Part shown: positions 32,545 through 44,407 of the stretch, one piece after another
How positions within the stretch are numbered: position 1 is the first letter of the stretch
Layout of the letters: each line of letters starts with the position of its first letter
Assembly: GCF_000001735.4 (NCBI RefSeq)
Contig: NC_003074.8
Span: 10,168,101 to 10,232,100 of the forward strand
Direction: 5' to 3'
Length of the DNA stretch: 64,000 nt
Source: Arabidopsis thaliana
Lineage: Eukaryota; Streptophyta; Magnoliopsida; Brassicales; Brassicaceae
Notes under the pieces: generated by a model
Seen by the model: only the letters and a program-made list of their open reading frames with translations
The model's database searches: none
Told to the model about the DNA's origin: nothing
Made by a program: the position numbers and the translations under genes

Positions 32545-33465
32545 CTAGATGAGTATCCGCACCACGTGCGGGCTTTCACTTTATATTTCGTAATTTAAAA
32601 GTATTTAAATATAAAATTTAGGTTATTTTTTTAATAGGCAAGAAGACAGAATTCCTATTTGATACTAAGCTCCATAAATCATCATTTTTTTTTTGCATTT
32701 TGCATTTAAATTCCTAACAAAATATTTTCTTAGTAAACATTATTTTCAGATTTTTTTTCATTTGTGTCAACCTTAAACCAAAAAAAAAAAAGACAAAATG
32801 CAAAGAAGATCGGAGTACCCGCTCTGAAATTCATTGTGGTAGTATTTAAGTAGGAAAATTAAGCATTGATTATCGGGCTGTCGTTTCGTTTAAATAAAAA
32901 GAGTTATTAAGTTATAGTAAATAGACAAATAGAACCAAACCTTGATAAGCCTTATTGATTTTTTGAAACATAAATGTAAAATAATTTTCTTCTTTTAATT
33001 TTCATTGTTGCCACTTTTGCAAAAACAAAACAAAATAATACGAAGTCCATAACCGAAAAACTCTATCAGTGAGGATTTGAGTCCAAGAATTTGATGCTAG
33101 AGTTCTCAAGTACTTCTCACCATTTTTAATATATTCTATAGAAAAAGAACAACCTACGGAAACTATTAGCTAATCCACTATAAAATTATTTAATCATATT
33201 TTGACTTAAAATGATAAAATTTAGGGGAAAATATCCAAGAGTATGAGAATCAATTAAATAATTTAATTTAAGAAAAAAAACATACAAAATAAAAGAAAAT
33301 TATTATTCATACAATTAATTATGTAAAAATTTATAATATATATAAATAAATAATAAATCACCATAAACAATTAACTTACATTAATTATTAAGTGGACATG
33401 TGGCAAAAGCTAAGTGATGATGTGTCATTCATATAAAGAGAGTTGGCCAACTTTCATATATATGA
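32545..33465 (-). mobile_element. non-autonomous Helitron, minus orientation
   Basis: On the minus strand it begins TC after A (33465/33466) with TCATATATATGAAAGTTGGCC and ends CTAG before T (32545/32544). A hairpin CCGCAC-GTG-GTGCGG lies about 11 bp before the end. The first 55 bp match the 5' ends of the Helitrons at 8569 and 34519. It has no coding sequence. Confidence 0.75.
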
Positions 33466-33563
33466 TTACACCACATATAGATAATTTATAAACTTATGAT
33501 CTTTATATATACAATTTTTATAAAATTACCTACATATTTGTTATTATTAGTTAATTTGTTATT

Positions 33564-34519
33564 CTAGATGAACACTCATGCTATGCATGGGTTTTTATTT
33601 TTAAAATTGTTGGAATATATGATTATGGTCTTTTGTTGATTTTGATGTTCATTTGTGTGTGTGTTAATTTGTAATTAATAAATTCATATCTATTTTATAT
33701 AGTTATAAGTTTTTATGATTAAATTTATCTATAATTTGAAATATTAATTTTACTATAATATGAATATTTATATACCTATTATTCAAATATTTCACTATCA
33801 TGAACACATACAACAAAATTATATGATATATTAATATGTAGTTATATTACTTATGTATTTTGAAACTTGTCTAATTTAATTTTAACAAATAATTCTTTAT
33901 TCCATATATTTTTTCGTCATCTAGTACACCAACCACATCATGATATGCTAATAATTTAAGTCAACACTTTAATTTTCTTCCCTTGCAAATAGCCATATAG
34001 AGTCTCGTATTTTGTGTGGATATGTCTAATGTCTCAGATGACCATTACGTGAAAAAATTGTATATCAATGTTATCAAGTTATCAGACCGCACAAAAATAA
34101 ACAGAAAGAATGTCATATAATAAATCATATTCACATAACGTAATAATAAGAAAATATCCAACTAAAATTACTAAATTAATATGAGGTTAGATCGCAAACA
34201 TCTAAACTACAACACACGTAAATTTTTAGCCATTATGGATTAATAACTATTGATAAACAAAACTCAAACAATAAGTAAAATAGAATGAAAGTAGTACTTA
34301 ATACATTATTATGATTTTTATTTATTGAATGTTTTTAAAAAAATCATTTTAAAAGTGAGATTAATAGAGAATTTAACACAGCAAAAGACTTTTGATTTTC
34401 CCTCAATTAGATTTAATGATTTTTTTATTTAATTAATGTAGAATAACACATATCATTTTCTTGTGTGATGATGTGTCACTCATATAGAGAAAAGAGTTGA
34501 CCAACTTTCACATATATGA
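33564..34519 (-). mobile_element. non-autonomous Helitron, minus orientation
   Basis: The 5' end on the minus strand is A/TCATATATGTGAAAGTTGGTC (34519). The 3' end is a hairpin CCATGCATAGCATG followed by AGTGTTCATCTAG (33564). Inner sequence near 33880-33980 matches the element at 8569-9676 in reverse orientation, including ATCATGATGTG. The base after CTAG is A rather than the expected T, so this end is less certain. Confidence 0.65.
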
Positions 34520-36870
34520 TTAATAATAATAATAGCCACCTGACAGAAAATATTAAAATTTACGTCTTAGCATAGTCAACAAAATTCAATATTCAAGAAA
34601 GCAAGATTTGAATTGAACCAATCAATAAAAACTAAGGTGGAGTTAGAATCGTAGATTAATTATTCACTCGCTTACTTCTATTAGTTCTATATGAAAAAAA
34701 AAAAATGCAAAATAATATAACAATGATAATGGTCTAATAAGACGTCGTTAATCCGTGTGTAATATAATGGTCGAAGATATTTTAGCGTAAACTCATAGAG
34801 ATTTTAGATTTTATTCGAACAAAGATGATATATAGTTGTAATTACCTAGACTTGAGGCCGAATGTTTTTACCTGTCATAGGTTTACGGAATACTCATGCC
34901 TATACATTATTTCTTCGCTCTTGGATGAATAGGATTTAACCCGGATACTTATGCTAATTAACCAAAAGAGAAAGAAGAAGACATCGTTAGTGACAGAGAC
35001 TTAACAAAAGACATATTTAGATGATGTGTTTACCATTGGCACGTAAAGTCTATGCTTACGTATTTGTATCCAATGCGTCACTTTAGATGTTATTTTATGA
35101 GTTGATTGGACGAATATATGGTGGTCGAAATCAAAGAAATGGTATATGTAAGAAAAGTTATATCCACAATATTCATTGTTGACAAGGCTAACTAGTCGTT
35201 TTTAAATGTAATATAACGATCAATAGACGTAATTGTTTAAAAATATATATGTTAGTCTATAATAATCATTTCAATTTGCATAAATACGGAATCTTGAAAA
35301 GATTAAATTTACTAGTTTATAACTTCTAATATTTAACAAATTTTGAAATTTATCAACCTTGTCGAGTTTTTGGATGTAACTTGCTTCAAGTTTTTTAGCT
35401 TGTTACAAAACCTATTGCAAATTTTCACACAAGACACTAATGAAAGAAAGTTAAAAGTTTGGAACATGTTTAGGCCAAGCCTAAACGATAACAATCACAA
35501 CTAATTATATAGTGACGGGAATAAAAGAATATGCTTTGATGAAAATGAAGTCTCCAAATAAATCCAATATGAGTGGTAATACATCGCTGGGGTCTGGGGA
35601 TGAGGCATGTTCGTTGCACGTCTTGGAGTCTCTTAATTAATATTTTTATTAAGAAGATACACTTTGAAAGTAATGTACTATATAAAGTTACATCATCCAC
35701 ATGTGTTATGTGTAAACATGTAATTGGATTATTTAGATTGATTCTATATTGCTTTTACTTTTTCTATCAGTTAGGCCATAAACGACGACGACAAGATTGC
35801 ACATGTCTTTTGCAAATATTCAACTATAGTAAGAACTTGTACCACACAAATATGTGTGATGTTCAGTTTGGTAGATTTTTCATATTCTAGTCCTTGTCTA
35901 CATAATGACAACCTCGGTTTTGTTTGTATGAACGACCCATCGATATATATATACATTATATACATGATGGATGGTTGATTTATTTATGCAACATAAATGA
36001 TTTAATTTTGAAAGAACATTTGTAGTTAAACTTAAAGCAATTTGAATTTGACAGTTTATATTTTTACTAAATTTGAAACAGTGAGCGACGTGCAATAAAA
36101 AATTTAGACAACGATTAAGATCATCTCCAATGGTTCGTAACTTTGCATTTTAACAATGATTAAAATTAAAATTTTGGAACATGACACATAACTGTTTTTA
36201 TTACTTATAAAAAAACTCTTAACTAAGAAGCAAATCTTAGTTTTTAATCTGTTTTAATTTATTTTTCAGAATTTAATTCTAAGATATTAGCCTAAGTTAC
36301 ACTTAAAGATACATTATGGGAAGTGCTTTAATATTTTAGAGTTTATGGATTTGTAAACAGTAAACTCATAGAATACTTACATACTATGTTTTAATAAAAT
36401 TTGCATTGTGGTGAACCGGATCATCCAAACAAGGCCGTAATCAATTAACTCATAAGCAACGCTCCAAATTCCAAACATAAATCTATTCTAAATCTCTGCA
36501 AATTTACGTCTTGGAGACCTAGGTTATCATCATTCCATCCAACCACTATAGCAGAGCTAGCAAAGTATATATGATATTTTCTCTACCAAAAGCATTTGAA
36601 CCAAGTGCCTCCAAGCATAAAATGCAAGAGTACCACTAGAATACAAGCCTGTTGAATTAAAATCCATGGTACACATGATTTTCTTGATTTCTTTTTTGCT
36701 AAACAAGATAAGATAACTTTTATTTTATAACTATAGTATAGAAGATGCTTTCGTTTTACAATGTCGAACAATAAAACATGTTGGTGGTCGCTATCGCTAT
36801 TGCTAACTATTGTTGTGAAGCGAAGACGACCTAATTAAAACCACATAAACCAAAGTACCAAAGCTACTAC
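34520..36870. other. gene-poor AT-rich region
   Basis: I see no gene here. Short open frames (35470-35700, 35573-35890, 35771-35965, 36583-36771) overlap on both strands, are AT-biased and show no motif. CATCTCCAATGG near 36123 is a word often found at ends of small Arabidopsis transposons, but no second end was found. Confidence 0.45.
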
Positions 36871-37388
36871 AGCCTGTCTGGAAAACAAACGAGACGACGT
36901 CGTTTTCCAAGTTAAAATCGTAAAACGGCGAGAAAACGGCTGGTCGTCACTTCACGATGCGTTGGCACTTACCGTTAAAACAAAAACGTCGAGTCACGTT
37001 TGCAAAACCCGACGCGTCAACTAAACTTCAACCGTAGGATTTCTTTACTTAAAAATCCAACGGTTTCAACGCGTTTCTAAAATCTGAAACGCTGAAACGG
37101 AAAGTTTCTTCGTAAAGTCCCGATTCTATTTTTTTTCCTGTGGAGAACATTAAAAACGAAATCTAGTGTTTATTTATCTATCTATCGCCTTTTGTCTTTT
37201 CGTATTACGAGATTCCCATTACTTCTAAATTTCATTCATTCTTTTTTTTTTCTTTCTTCCACACAGATTCGTAACGAGTTCTTCATTTTCATATATCTCC
37301 GTTTCTGGGTTTTTTTTTTCCCTTTCAAGTTTCAATTTTTTCTTCTGGGTTTTTAATTTGGTGATCAAACGTTTGCATTAGACGAATC
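36871..37388 (+). promoter_or_regulatory. upstream region of the GT17 gene
   Basis: The sequence turns less AT-rich at about 36880, where a perfect ACGACGTCGT palindrome (about 36893-36902) contains GACGTC, a bZIP C-box-like core. CT-rich leader sequence (about 37210-37320) is typical of a plant 5' UTR. Regulation by bZIP factors is inference only. Confidence 0.4.
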
Positions 37389-38788
37389 ATGTCCGATGGA
37401 TACATCAATTCGAAGAAGACTGATGATATTTGCGAAGATGTTTGTGGACAGGTTTGATTCTTAAAGATATATTTTTTTACACACTTGAAAAATCATGTTT
37501 TTTTTTCTTTCTGAAAAAAAAAATTGTAACTTTTTGAAGAATTTAATCTTGAGAGTTTTTTTTTTCTCTGAAAGAAATGATTTTTAATTGGTCAGATTGT
37601 TTTCTGTTGCTTGAAAAGATCTTTGAATTTTTGTTAATTTGTTCCATCTCTTATGAATTGTTTTTTATTATTTTGTAGGGATCAAAAGCAGCAAAAACAA
37701 TCTCAAGGCTAAAATGTGTGCTTAAAGGTTTTGATTTAAGAACATACTTGTTCCTCTTTGTGTTGATGCCATTTGGTATCTTAGCAATTTATCTACACGG
37801 CCAAAAGTTCACTTATTTCTTTAGACCTCTTTGGGAATCACCTCCGAAGCCATTTCAAACCATTCCTCATTACTATAATGAGAATGTTACTATGGAATCT
37901 CTCTGTAGTCTTCATGGTTGGGGAATTAGAGACTCGCCCAGACGGGTTTTCGACGCGGTTTTGTTTAGTAATGAGAAAGATCTTTTAACTGTTAGATGGA
38001 ATGAGCTTTATCCTTACGTGACACAGTTTGTGATTCTTGAATCTAATTCTACGTTTACTGGTTTGCCTAAACCATTGGTGTTTAAGAGTAATAAGGATCA
38101 GTTTAAGTTTGTGGAGCCGCGGCTAACTTATGGGACGATTGGTGGACGGTTTAGGAAAGGCGAGAATCCGTTTGTCGAAGAAGCGTATCAGCGAGTTGCG
38201 TTGGATCAGTTGCTTAGGATTGCTGGTATTCAAGAAGATGATTTGTTGATAATGTCTGATGTTGATGAGATTCCTAGTGCTCATACTATCAATCTTTTGA
38301 GATGGTGTGATGATATTCCTCCAGTTCTTCACCTTCAGTTGAAGAATTATTTGTATTCTTTCGAATACTATGTCGATAGCAAGAGCTGGAGAGCGTCTAT
38401 ACACCGTTACAGTCCAGGGAAAACGCGGTATGCTCATTTCCGTCAGAGTAATGTTATGTTAGCTGATTCTGGATGGCATTGTAGCTTCTGTTTCCGTTAT
38501 ATAAGTGAGTTTATATTCAAGATGAAAGCTTATAGTCATTCAGACCGTGTCAGATTCTCTCATTACCTGAATCCAAGGAGGATTCAAGATGTTATTTGCA
38601 AAGGAACTGATTTGTTTGATATGTTACCTGAAGAATACACATTCAAGGAGATTATAGGCAAAATGGGACCTGTACCTCGGTCTTATTCAGCGGTTCATCT
38701 TCCTTCGTACCTACTGTATAACGCCGAGCAGTACAAATACTTGTTGCCTGGTAATTGCATAAGAGAAAAACAGACAGGGTTTATATGA
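37389..38788 (+). CDS. glycosyltransferase family 17, N-acetylglucosaminyltransferase-like
   Basis: Two exons, 37389-37451 and 37679-38788, give 390 residues. The intron joins CAG/GTTTGATT to TTTTGTAG/GGATCA in phase 0. The protein is a type II membrane protein: a short cytosolic start, one membrane segment at about residues 43-60 (FLFVLMPFGILAIYL), and a luminal domain. GT17 features are LFSNEKDLLTVRWNELYPYV, VILESNSTFTGLPKP, the DVDEIPS motif with a DxD at 215-217, and WHCSFCFR. GT17 includes animal MGAT3, which adds bisecting GlcNAc to N-glycans. Plants lack bisecting GlcNAc as far as I know, so the true substrate of the plant family is unclear. Golgi location is likely. By position I recall At3g27540. 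Confidence 0.93.
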
Positions 38789-39909
38789 TGATTGCTTTTA
38801 AAGTGTTCTTGTATAGTTCTAAGCTTCAGGGCCTTTGCATCATTCTTGAGATAAAAAGAGCAAAATTTTGCGCGAAAGAGAGGATATTGAAGAACGTAGC
38901 CAAGAAGCGTATATAACCCGATTGCTGGATATTTTTGCGATACAGGAGGGTTTGTGAGAACAAAAAGAGCTTACTATGAGTTAGAGCAGCACAACAATTC
39001 TCAGGTTTTTTTAACAATGGGAAAAAATGTTGTTGCCTAAGGCTGATTTGGTAGTATAGATGTTTCAGTATCCATTTGTTTATATAACAATTTTCTTCGC
39101 GGTTCGTTGTTCTGAGTTTAGTTCTGGTTATACAGTTGCTTGATTATTCTTATTCTGTTTCCATTTATCTATTAAAGCCTTCTTTGCTCTGATCATTTTT
39201 GACTCAGTATGACATAAAACATCAGTTTCTTGCTTCCATGTCTTCTCTGCAAAAAGTATTCTTCTTTCCAAGTTTAAGCTGTGTTGTTATTGTAGTTGTC
39301 AGTTTCTGGATTGGTATGTGCTTATCTCTTTCTTTAAGTGTATTTTCTGGGGTCAAGCAATACTGAGAAGATGCTGATGAATTACTTTTTGAATGCCAAC
39401 TTAGCAATGAATCAATAAGCAAAAAGTGGCAAAAAGAGTCCTTTGCTTTCAAGTTAAATGTGTTATCTTTAGAAGGAATCTTGCACTAATCTGCCATGTG
39501 TCTCTGTTGTTCATGAAACTGCTTTGAACAGATTCTCTCTTTGAATTTCAAAGAGGAGGTTACCTTAATGAATACGTATAGTGGCATAAAAGCCAATCTC
39601 AAAAGTGGACTTTACAATTTCGTAAAGCAGCATTTTGAGGAAATTTAATAGAGAGGTGACTGAAATTTACTGTTTCTTTTCATACAAATCATCTTAATTT
39701 GCCATTGTAATACCATAATCTGAATTACAAATGCAAAGAATATAATTTGGCTAATCATGTTCTTTATCTTTCACTGAATTATCAGAAACTGAACCTAACA
39801 ATAGATAGATCAGCCTTTTAGTATTCAGACCAGAGTTTAACATCTTTCATAGGCACCAACGAAGACAAATAACAACATCAGAAACTCTGTGATCTCGTAG
39901 TCTTCATAT
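38789..39909. other. spacer between two convergent genes
   Basis: Contains the 3' UTR of the GT17 gene and, at the right end, that of the CRM-domain gene. Small frames on the minus strand (38826-39017, 39222-39452) show no motif, and I see no further gene. Confidence 0.5.
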
Positions 39910-42099
39910 CTAATCACTATCCCAATCCTCATCCCTCTGTTTTCCACTCTTACTCTTTGAATTGTTGATACCATCTCTTGAACTATTGTTCCTGAATCTC
40001 GATTGTTTAGATGATGATGCTGATACTGTTCTGTTTTCATCCTCGTCATCATCACTACTCGAAATATAATTAGCCGGTGGTGCATCTTCTTCATCTTCTG
40101 AATCCCACATTGTGTTATCAAGATCACTCAATACATCGTCATCACTCCTCACTTGAGCTCGAGGTCGAGGTCTAGGATCGGGGCTTCTTCTCTTAAAATC
40201 CTCTCTTGGCCTTCTGGTGTTTGTGTTTGATGATCTTGCTCTATCAAATCTCTTTGGAATTTCATCATCCTCAGAATCCAATTCACCGTCATCGTCATCA
40301 TCATCACTATCGTTGGGTCTCCTCTGGCTATGTGTATCCCTATCATTTCTTCTAAAGCCATGACTTGCATCTCCATAACTACGCAATTCAGGAGTTCTGC
40401 TTCTTCCTGCAAACTCTTCTCGGTTCCAATACCTTATCCTACCAGATTCTTCTTGCTCTGCAGCTTCCTCTTCCTCCCACTCCTTGTCTGCTGCTTCTTC
40501 TATCTCAGCTATGAATCTGTCTAGCTCCTCCTGGTCACTATCTTCATCGCCCGGTTCAGATTCTTCTCTATTGTCAACACTAGTGCCTCGTTCTGATTGT
40601 TTATCTCCATGGAAGACATACGGTGTTCCTTCCTTTTTGTCGATTGCATTGAAAAATGTCGAGGCCACTCTGTGGATGCTAGCCATTGCAACCGGATCTT
40701 CAGGGTTAACACCCATTCTCCGTAGCTGCTGTTCTGTTTTCTTTATGTTCAGCTTCTGAGATTCAAGCGCTTGTTCGAATCTTGCTTTGAATAAAGCCTG
40801 CAAAACATAAATACTTATTCATACAATGCCACTACAAAGCAACTGTTGAAGCAAGCCACACTTCAATGCTTCACAAATCCTAAATCAGATCAACCAAAGT
40901 CTAATTCATAACACTGATATCAACTAAGTATCATTCTTTAACCACCAAAGCCTCAATTATAAGGAAGAATCAAGAAACTGAAACTTAAAATCGAAAGATT
41001 TATACTGCTTTACCTTCCGTTTGGTAAGGGTGTTGACAGGGATTAGGTTCTTGGGCTGCCGGTAGTTTCTACCACGGAACATAATAATAGTTTTTACATT
41101 ATGTATGTTAATGACTACCCCGCCACTCAGTCTCGCTATCATGCTCGCCATCTCTTTAATCTTTTCCTTAGGGAAGTTATCACAACAAACTTGCACAGTC
41201 TCATGAAACTTCCAGTGCATATGCATATTTTGTACCACTCCTCCAAAGACTCCACGAACACCAACAGGAACATAGTTTTTATTCTTGAAACCGATTTTCT
41301 TGAACGCTTGAACCTGCTCGGATGTGAAAAGCTCGGGATCATGCACCGGAGATGGCAGCTCAGGAAGATCATACTTCTTGAGCTTTTGCAACAAAAGCGC
41401 AACTTTCTTCTTCGCCTGCATCAAGAGAGACATCATTAAATTCAACTCTCTGACACACTTCACCGCAAAACAACCATAAAGAATCCAACTTTCTTACACA
41501 AACCACACAGTCTCAAGTTTTCACAATAAACAATCACACATAAAGTCTCAAACTTTAACAAAATATGAACACAGAAGACAAATATTCATGGATTAGTATC
41601 AATCAATATTTACCCTTTTGAGATTGTAAATGAGCCTTTCTTCATCAGTCATGAGTTTCTTCTTCAACTTCTTCGCTCTCCTAATCTCTCTTAACGTCTT
41701 ACCAGACTCTTTACGCATTCTACTCTCAACTTTGCTCCTCATACTCCTTCCTCTCGATGTTGACATACCTCGAGACCATCCTTTAAACACTTGATTCATC
41801 AACGGCTGAAACGAATTCGAATTACCTTCACTTGAGTTACCAATGCTCGTAACCGGATTCGATGACGAAACCAGATTCCTTCAAGATCAAAATCGGATAA
41901 TAAAGTTTTAAGCTTTGAGGAATTAAACGAATCTGGGAGATGGGTATTGGATAAATCTCAATAATCAGAGAGAAATCAGAATCAGAAATGGAGTTAGAAT
42001 CTGAAGTTACCTAACACAGGAATCGGATTGGAGGAGAGAAAATAAAGACCATTTACAAGTCCTCCAGCAGTGTCTCGAGAGACTCCTAGAGACAAACAT
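39910..42099 (-). CDS. CFM9: CRM-domain (CRS1/YhbY) organelle intron-splicing factor
   Basis: Four exons: 42099-42011, 41878-41614, 41415-41014, 40797-39910, giving 547 residues. Exon 1 (MFVSRSLSRHCWRTCKWSLF) is Arg/Ser-rich without acidic residues, like a mitochondrial presequence. The shorter model starting at the ATG at 41799 (MNQVFKGWSRG) gives 491 residues, the size I recall in annotation. A basic helix (exon 2) leads to one CRM domain in exon 3: LTSEQVQAFKKIG-like start, GVRGVFGG (the GxxG loop), WKFHETVQVCC, GGVVINIHN and IIMFRGRNY. The C-terminal half is a low-complexity acidic/Arg-Ser tail (DSDDDDDDGELDSEDDE). CRM proteins bind group II introns. CFM9 (At3g27550, from memory) supports mitochondrial intron splicing. 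Confidence 0.88.
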
Positions 42100-42227
42100 T
42101 TCGCTTCTGCAAACGAAGTGGCAAATCTTTCGAACAAGAGAGATCTTCTCAAGGGTTTCAGGGTTTTAGAAGACAATCCAATAAAATTGTAATATATATG
42201 CTTAACCTCTAGAGATTGAACATCAAA

Positions 42228-42299
42228 GTCGTTGTAGTATAGTGGTAAGTATTCCCGCCTGTCACGCGGGTGACCCGGGTTCGATCCCCGGCAACGGCG
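42228..42299 (+). tRNA. tRNA-Asp (anticodon GTC)
   Basis: A 72-nt cloverleaf without intron or encoded CCA. The acceptor stem is GTCGTTG / CAACGGC, followed by a G discriminator base. The anticodon GTC at 42261-42263 sits in a CCCGC/GCGGG stem. The T-arm has GGTTCGATCCC, which is also the B box. A TTTTT run at 42303-42307 is the pol III terminator. The preceding CAAA (about 42224-42227) fits the usual plant tRNA transcription start context. Confidence 0.97.
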
Positions 42300-42302
42300 T
42301 AG

Positions 42303-42307
42303 TTTTT
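42303..42307 (+). terminator. RNA polymerase III T-run terminator
   Basis: Five T residues four bases after the tRNA-Asp 3' end. Confidence 0.8.
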
Positions 42308-42496
42308 AATTTAACTCTTTTTCGACATTTATGCAAAAACGTAAACATTATTAATGTTTCAGGCTCAATATTTTTTATACACGAACAATTTCTTGTGACT
42401 GTGATCTAAATTTCTAATCTTAATACATTATACTTTTTTCCATCATAAACACTTTCCTCTCGTTTTCTTTACAGATTACACAACGAAATACATCAT

Positions 42497-44407
42497 CTAT
42501 GAGCAGCAGGAGAAGAAGCTTCCTTTTGTTTGTTTCTCCGATGAATCAGCAGTGTTAACGGTCTGACGAGAAACGTCTCCGTCTCTGACAGACATCAGAG
42601 AGCAAGTTCCGGGAGATTCCGGTGATAAAACTATGTTTTCTGATGAGAAGACTCGTCGATTCGGTGGAGGAATGATCTGTGGTGCCGAAACAGTGGTGAG
42701 GTAACGGAGGAGCATTTGAATTATCTCTGTGAAATTTGGCCGTTCGTTAGGATCTTCTTTCCAGCATGAAGTTACAATCATCTCTAAGTCTCCTGGTAAA
42801 TCCTCTGCACTTGGCCTCAAGTTCTATCATAAAAACAAACACAAATTAGTCACAATGCCGGTTTCATTACTTTGAATTCATCAATTTGGTAACCAAGAAA
42901 TGACAAATTTTGATACACGAATCCAAGGATCTTCCAAATAAGTAAAGATCAAATGCAGAGAGGCCACAGCAGAGATACAAGGGAGTTCAATCTAAGTTTC
43001 GGTTTGGTTTTTCGTGTCGATGATGAGTTCGTCTATTCGGTCTTAGTTTGTAATTCAGTTTTGCTTCAGAACCGATTGAGAGATGAATTATTACCTTGAA
43101 TGCAGCAGCATATGCTGCTTGTAGATTTGACATGCCTTCAAATGGTAACTTGTTGAGAATAAGTTCCCACAAGACAATGGCAAAGCTGTAAGCATCTACT
43201 TTATGATTATAGTGTTTCTTCTCTCCTTGCCTTAACGTAACCGTACTGTAGAGCTGTATCATTCATTAACCAAGATGTCCGATAAGACAACCGCGAAAAG
43301 AAAAGAAAAATCCCGGGTTAGTAGTAATATAGTTACCTCGGGGGCCATCCATCGGTATGTACCAGTCTCTGCGGTCATCATCTCGGTTAATGATTCTTCT
43401 CTAGCTAAACCGAAATCAGCGAGTTTCACTGTCTTATGATCCGCTGATAAGATCAAATTCTCTGCAGATGCAATAAGATCATAAGCTTTCCATACATACT
43501 TAGAAGTCACGGATTTAGATTTCTTTCCATTTACCTGGTTTAAGATCGCGGTGAATGATACCGTGGGAATGTAAACATTCCATTGCACGAGCAATGTCAA
43601 GAGCAAAACCAACAGCCAAACGAATGTCTAAACGCTTTGGCCGTAAGCTGACTAGATATTTACGCAATGTACCGCCTAGTAGAAGCTCAGTAACTATAAC
43701 CATCATGGGTTCTTTGCACGCTCCAATGAACTATACAAATTACCAAACGTTGTTGATTACAACCCAATACTCTCTGATTAGCCAAATGAACAGAGTTGGT
43801 GGATAGAAAAAATTGAAAAACCTTGACTAAATTCTTGTGCTGGACTTTAGACAACATAGCAATCTCTCTCGCAAACCGGTTATCTCGTTTAGCAATCTCT
43901 TCAGGGGACTCTCCTCTTTTAATAATCTTAATCGCCACTGTTTGGTTTCTATACCTAAACAAAACAAAAAACACATTTTCAATCCATCAAACAACAATCT
44001 TCAAGCATCTCCAGAAACAGATAAGCTTCAATAAATACTAGAAAGAAAGATTAAACCAATTAGCCTAATAAGTAACTGAACCAGACAATAAAAGATTCTC
44101 TTGTGCTTCATATACGCAAAGAGTCAAACTTTTTTCAAGACTAAGTTCTTTTTTTTCAAACTTAAACAAAGATTTGAAATTTCTGTAGCAAGCAATGATT
44201 ATAGATAAAAAGAGACAACTTTTAACTTTTGATTCTTAGTATATATGGATGATAAAGATTGTAAGTCAAAGCTTACTTTCCCTCATAAACTTTGGCATGA
44301 GCACCTTCACCGATCTTAGGACCAACAAAGAGATGACGAGGATCAACAAGCCATTTAGGATCCAATTCAAACTCTTCGTTCGAGTAAAACCCACTTGCAG
44401 ATCCCAT
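42497..44407 (-). CDS. ATN1: ATN1, Raf-like protein kinase
   Basis: Six exons: 44407-44277, 43954-43822, 43730-43535, 43461-43337, 43253-43095, 42823-42497, giving 356 residues, the length I recall for ATN1. The kinase domain starts at about residue 28 with [11 protein letters not shown]; the ATP lysine is K53 (VAIKI). The catalytic loop HRDLKPEN places the catalytic Asp at 150, DFG is at 169-171, and GTYRWMAPE ends at E195. GTYRWMAPE is typical of plant Raf-like/MLK kinases, although the HRDLKPEN loop allows dual or Ser/Thr specificity. There is no membrane segment. The Ser-rich tail ends SFFSCCS, and its two cysteines could be lipidated (inference). The start is the only ATG before the Gly loop. 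By position I recall At3g27560. Confidence 0.96.

Noticed and set aside
35573-35890. 105-codon plus-strand open frame
   Set aside because: It overlaps other frames on the opposite strand, is AT-rich and has no recognisable domain or paralogue in the window.
40484-40759. Plus-strand open frame opposite the CRM gene tail
   Set aside because: It is the antisense of a Ser/Asp/Glu-rich low-complexity coding region, a common source of false frames.
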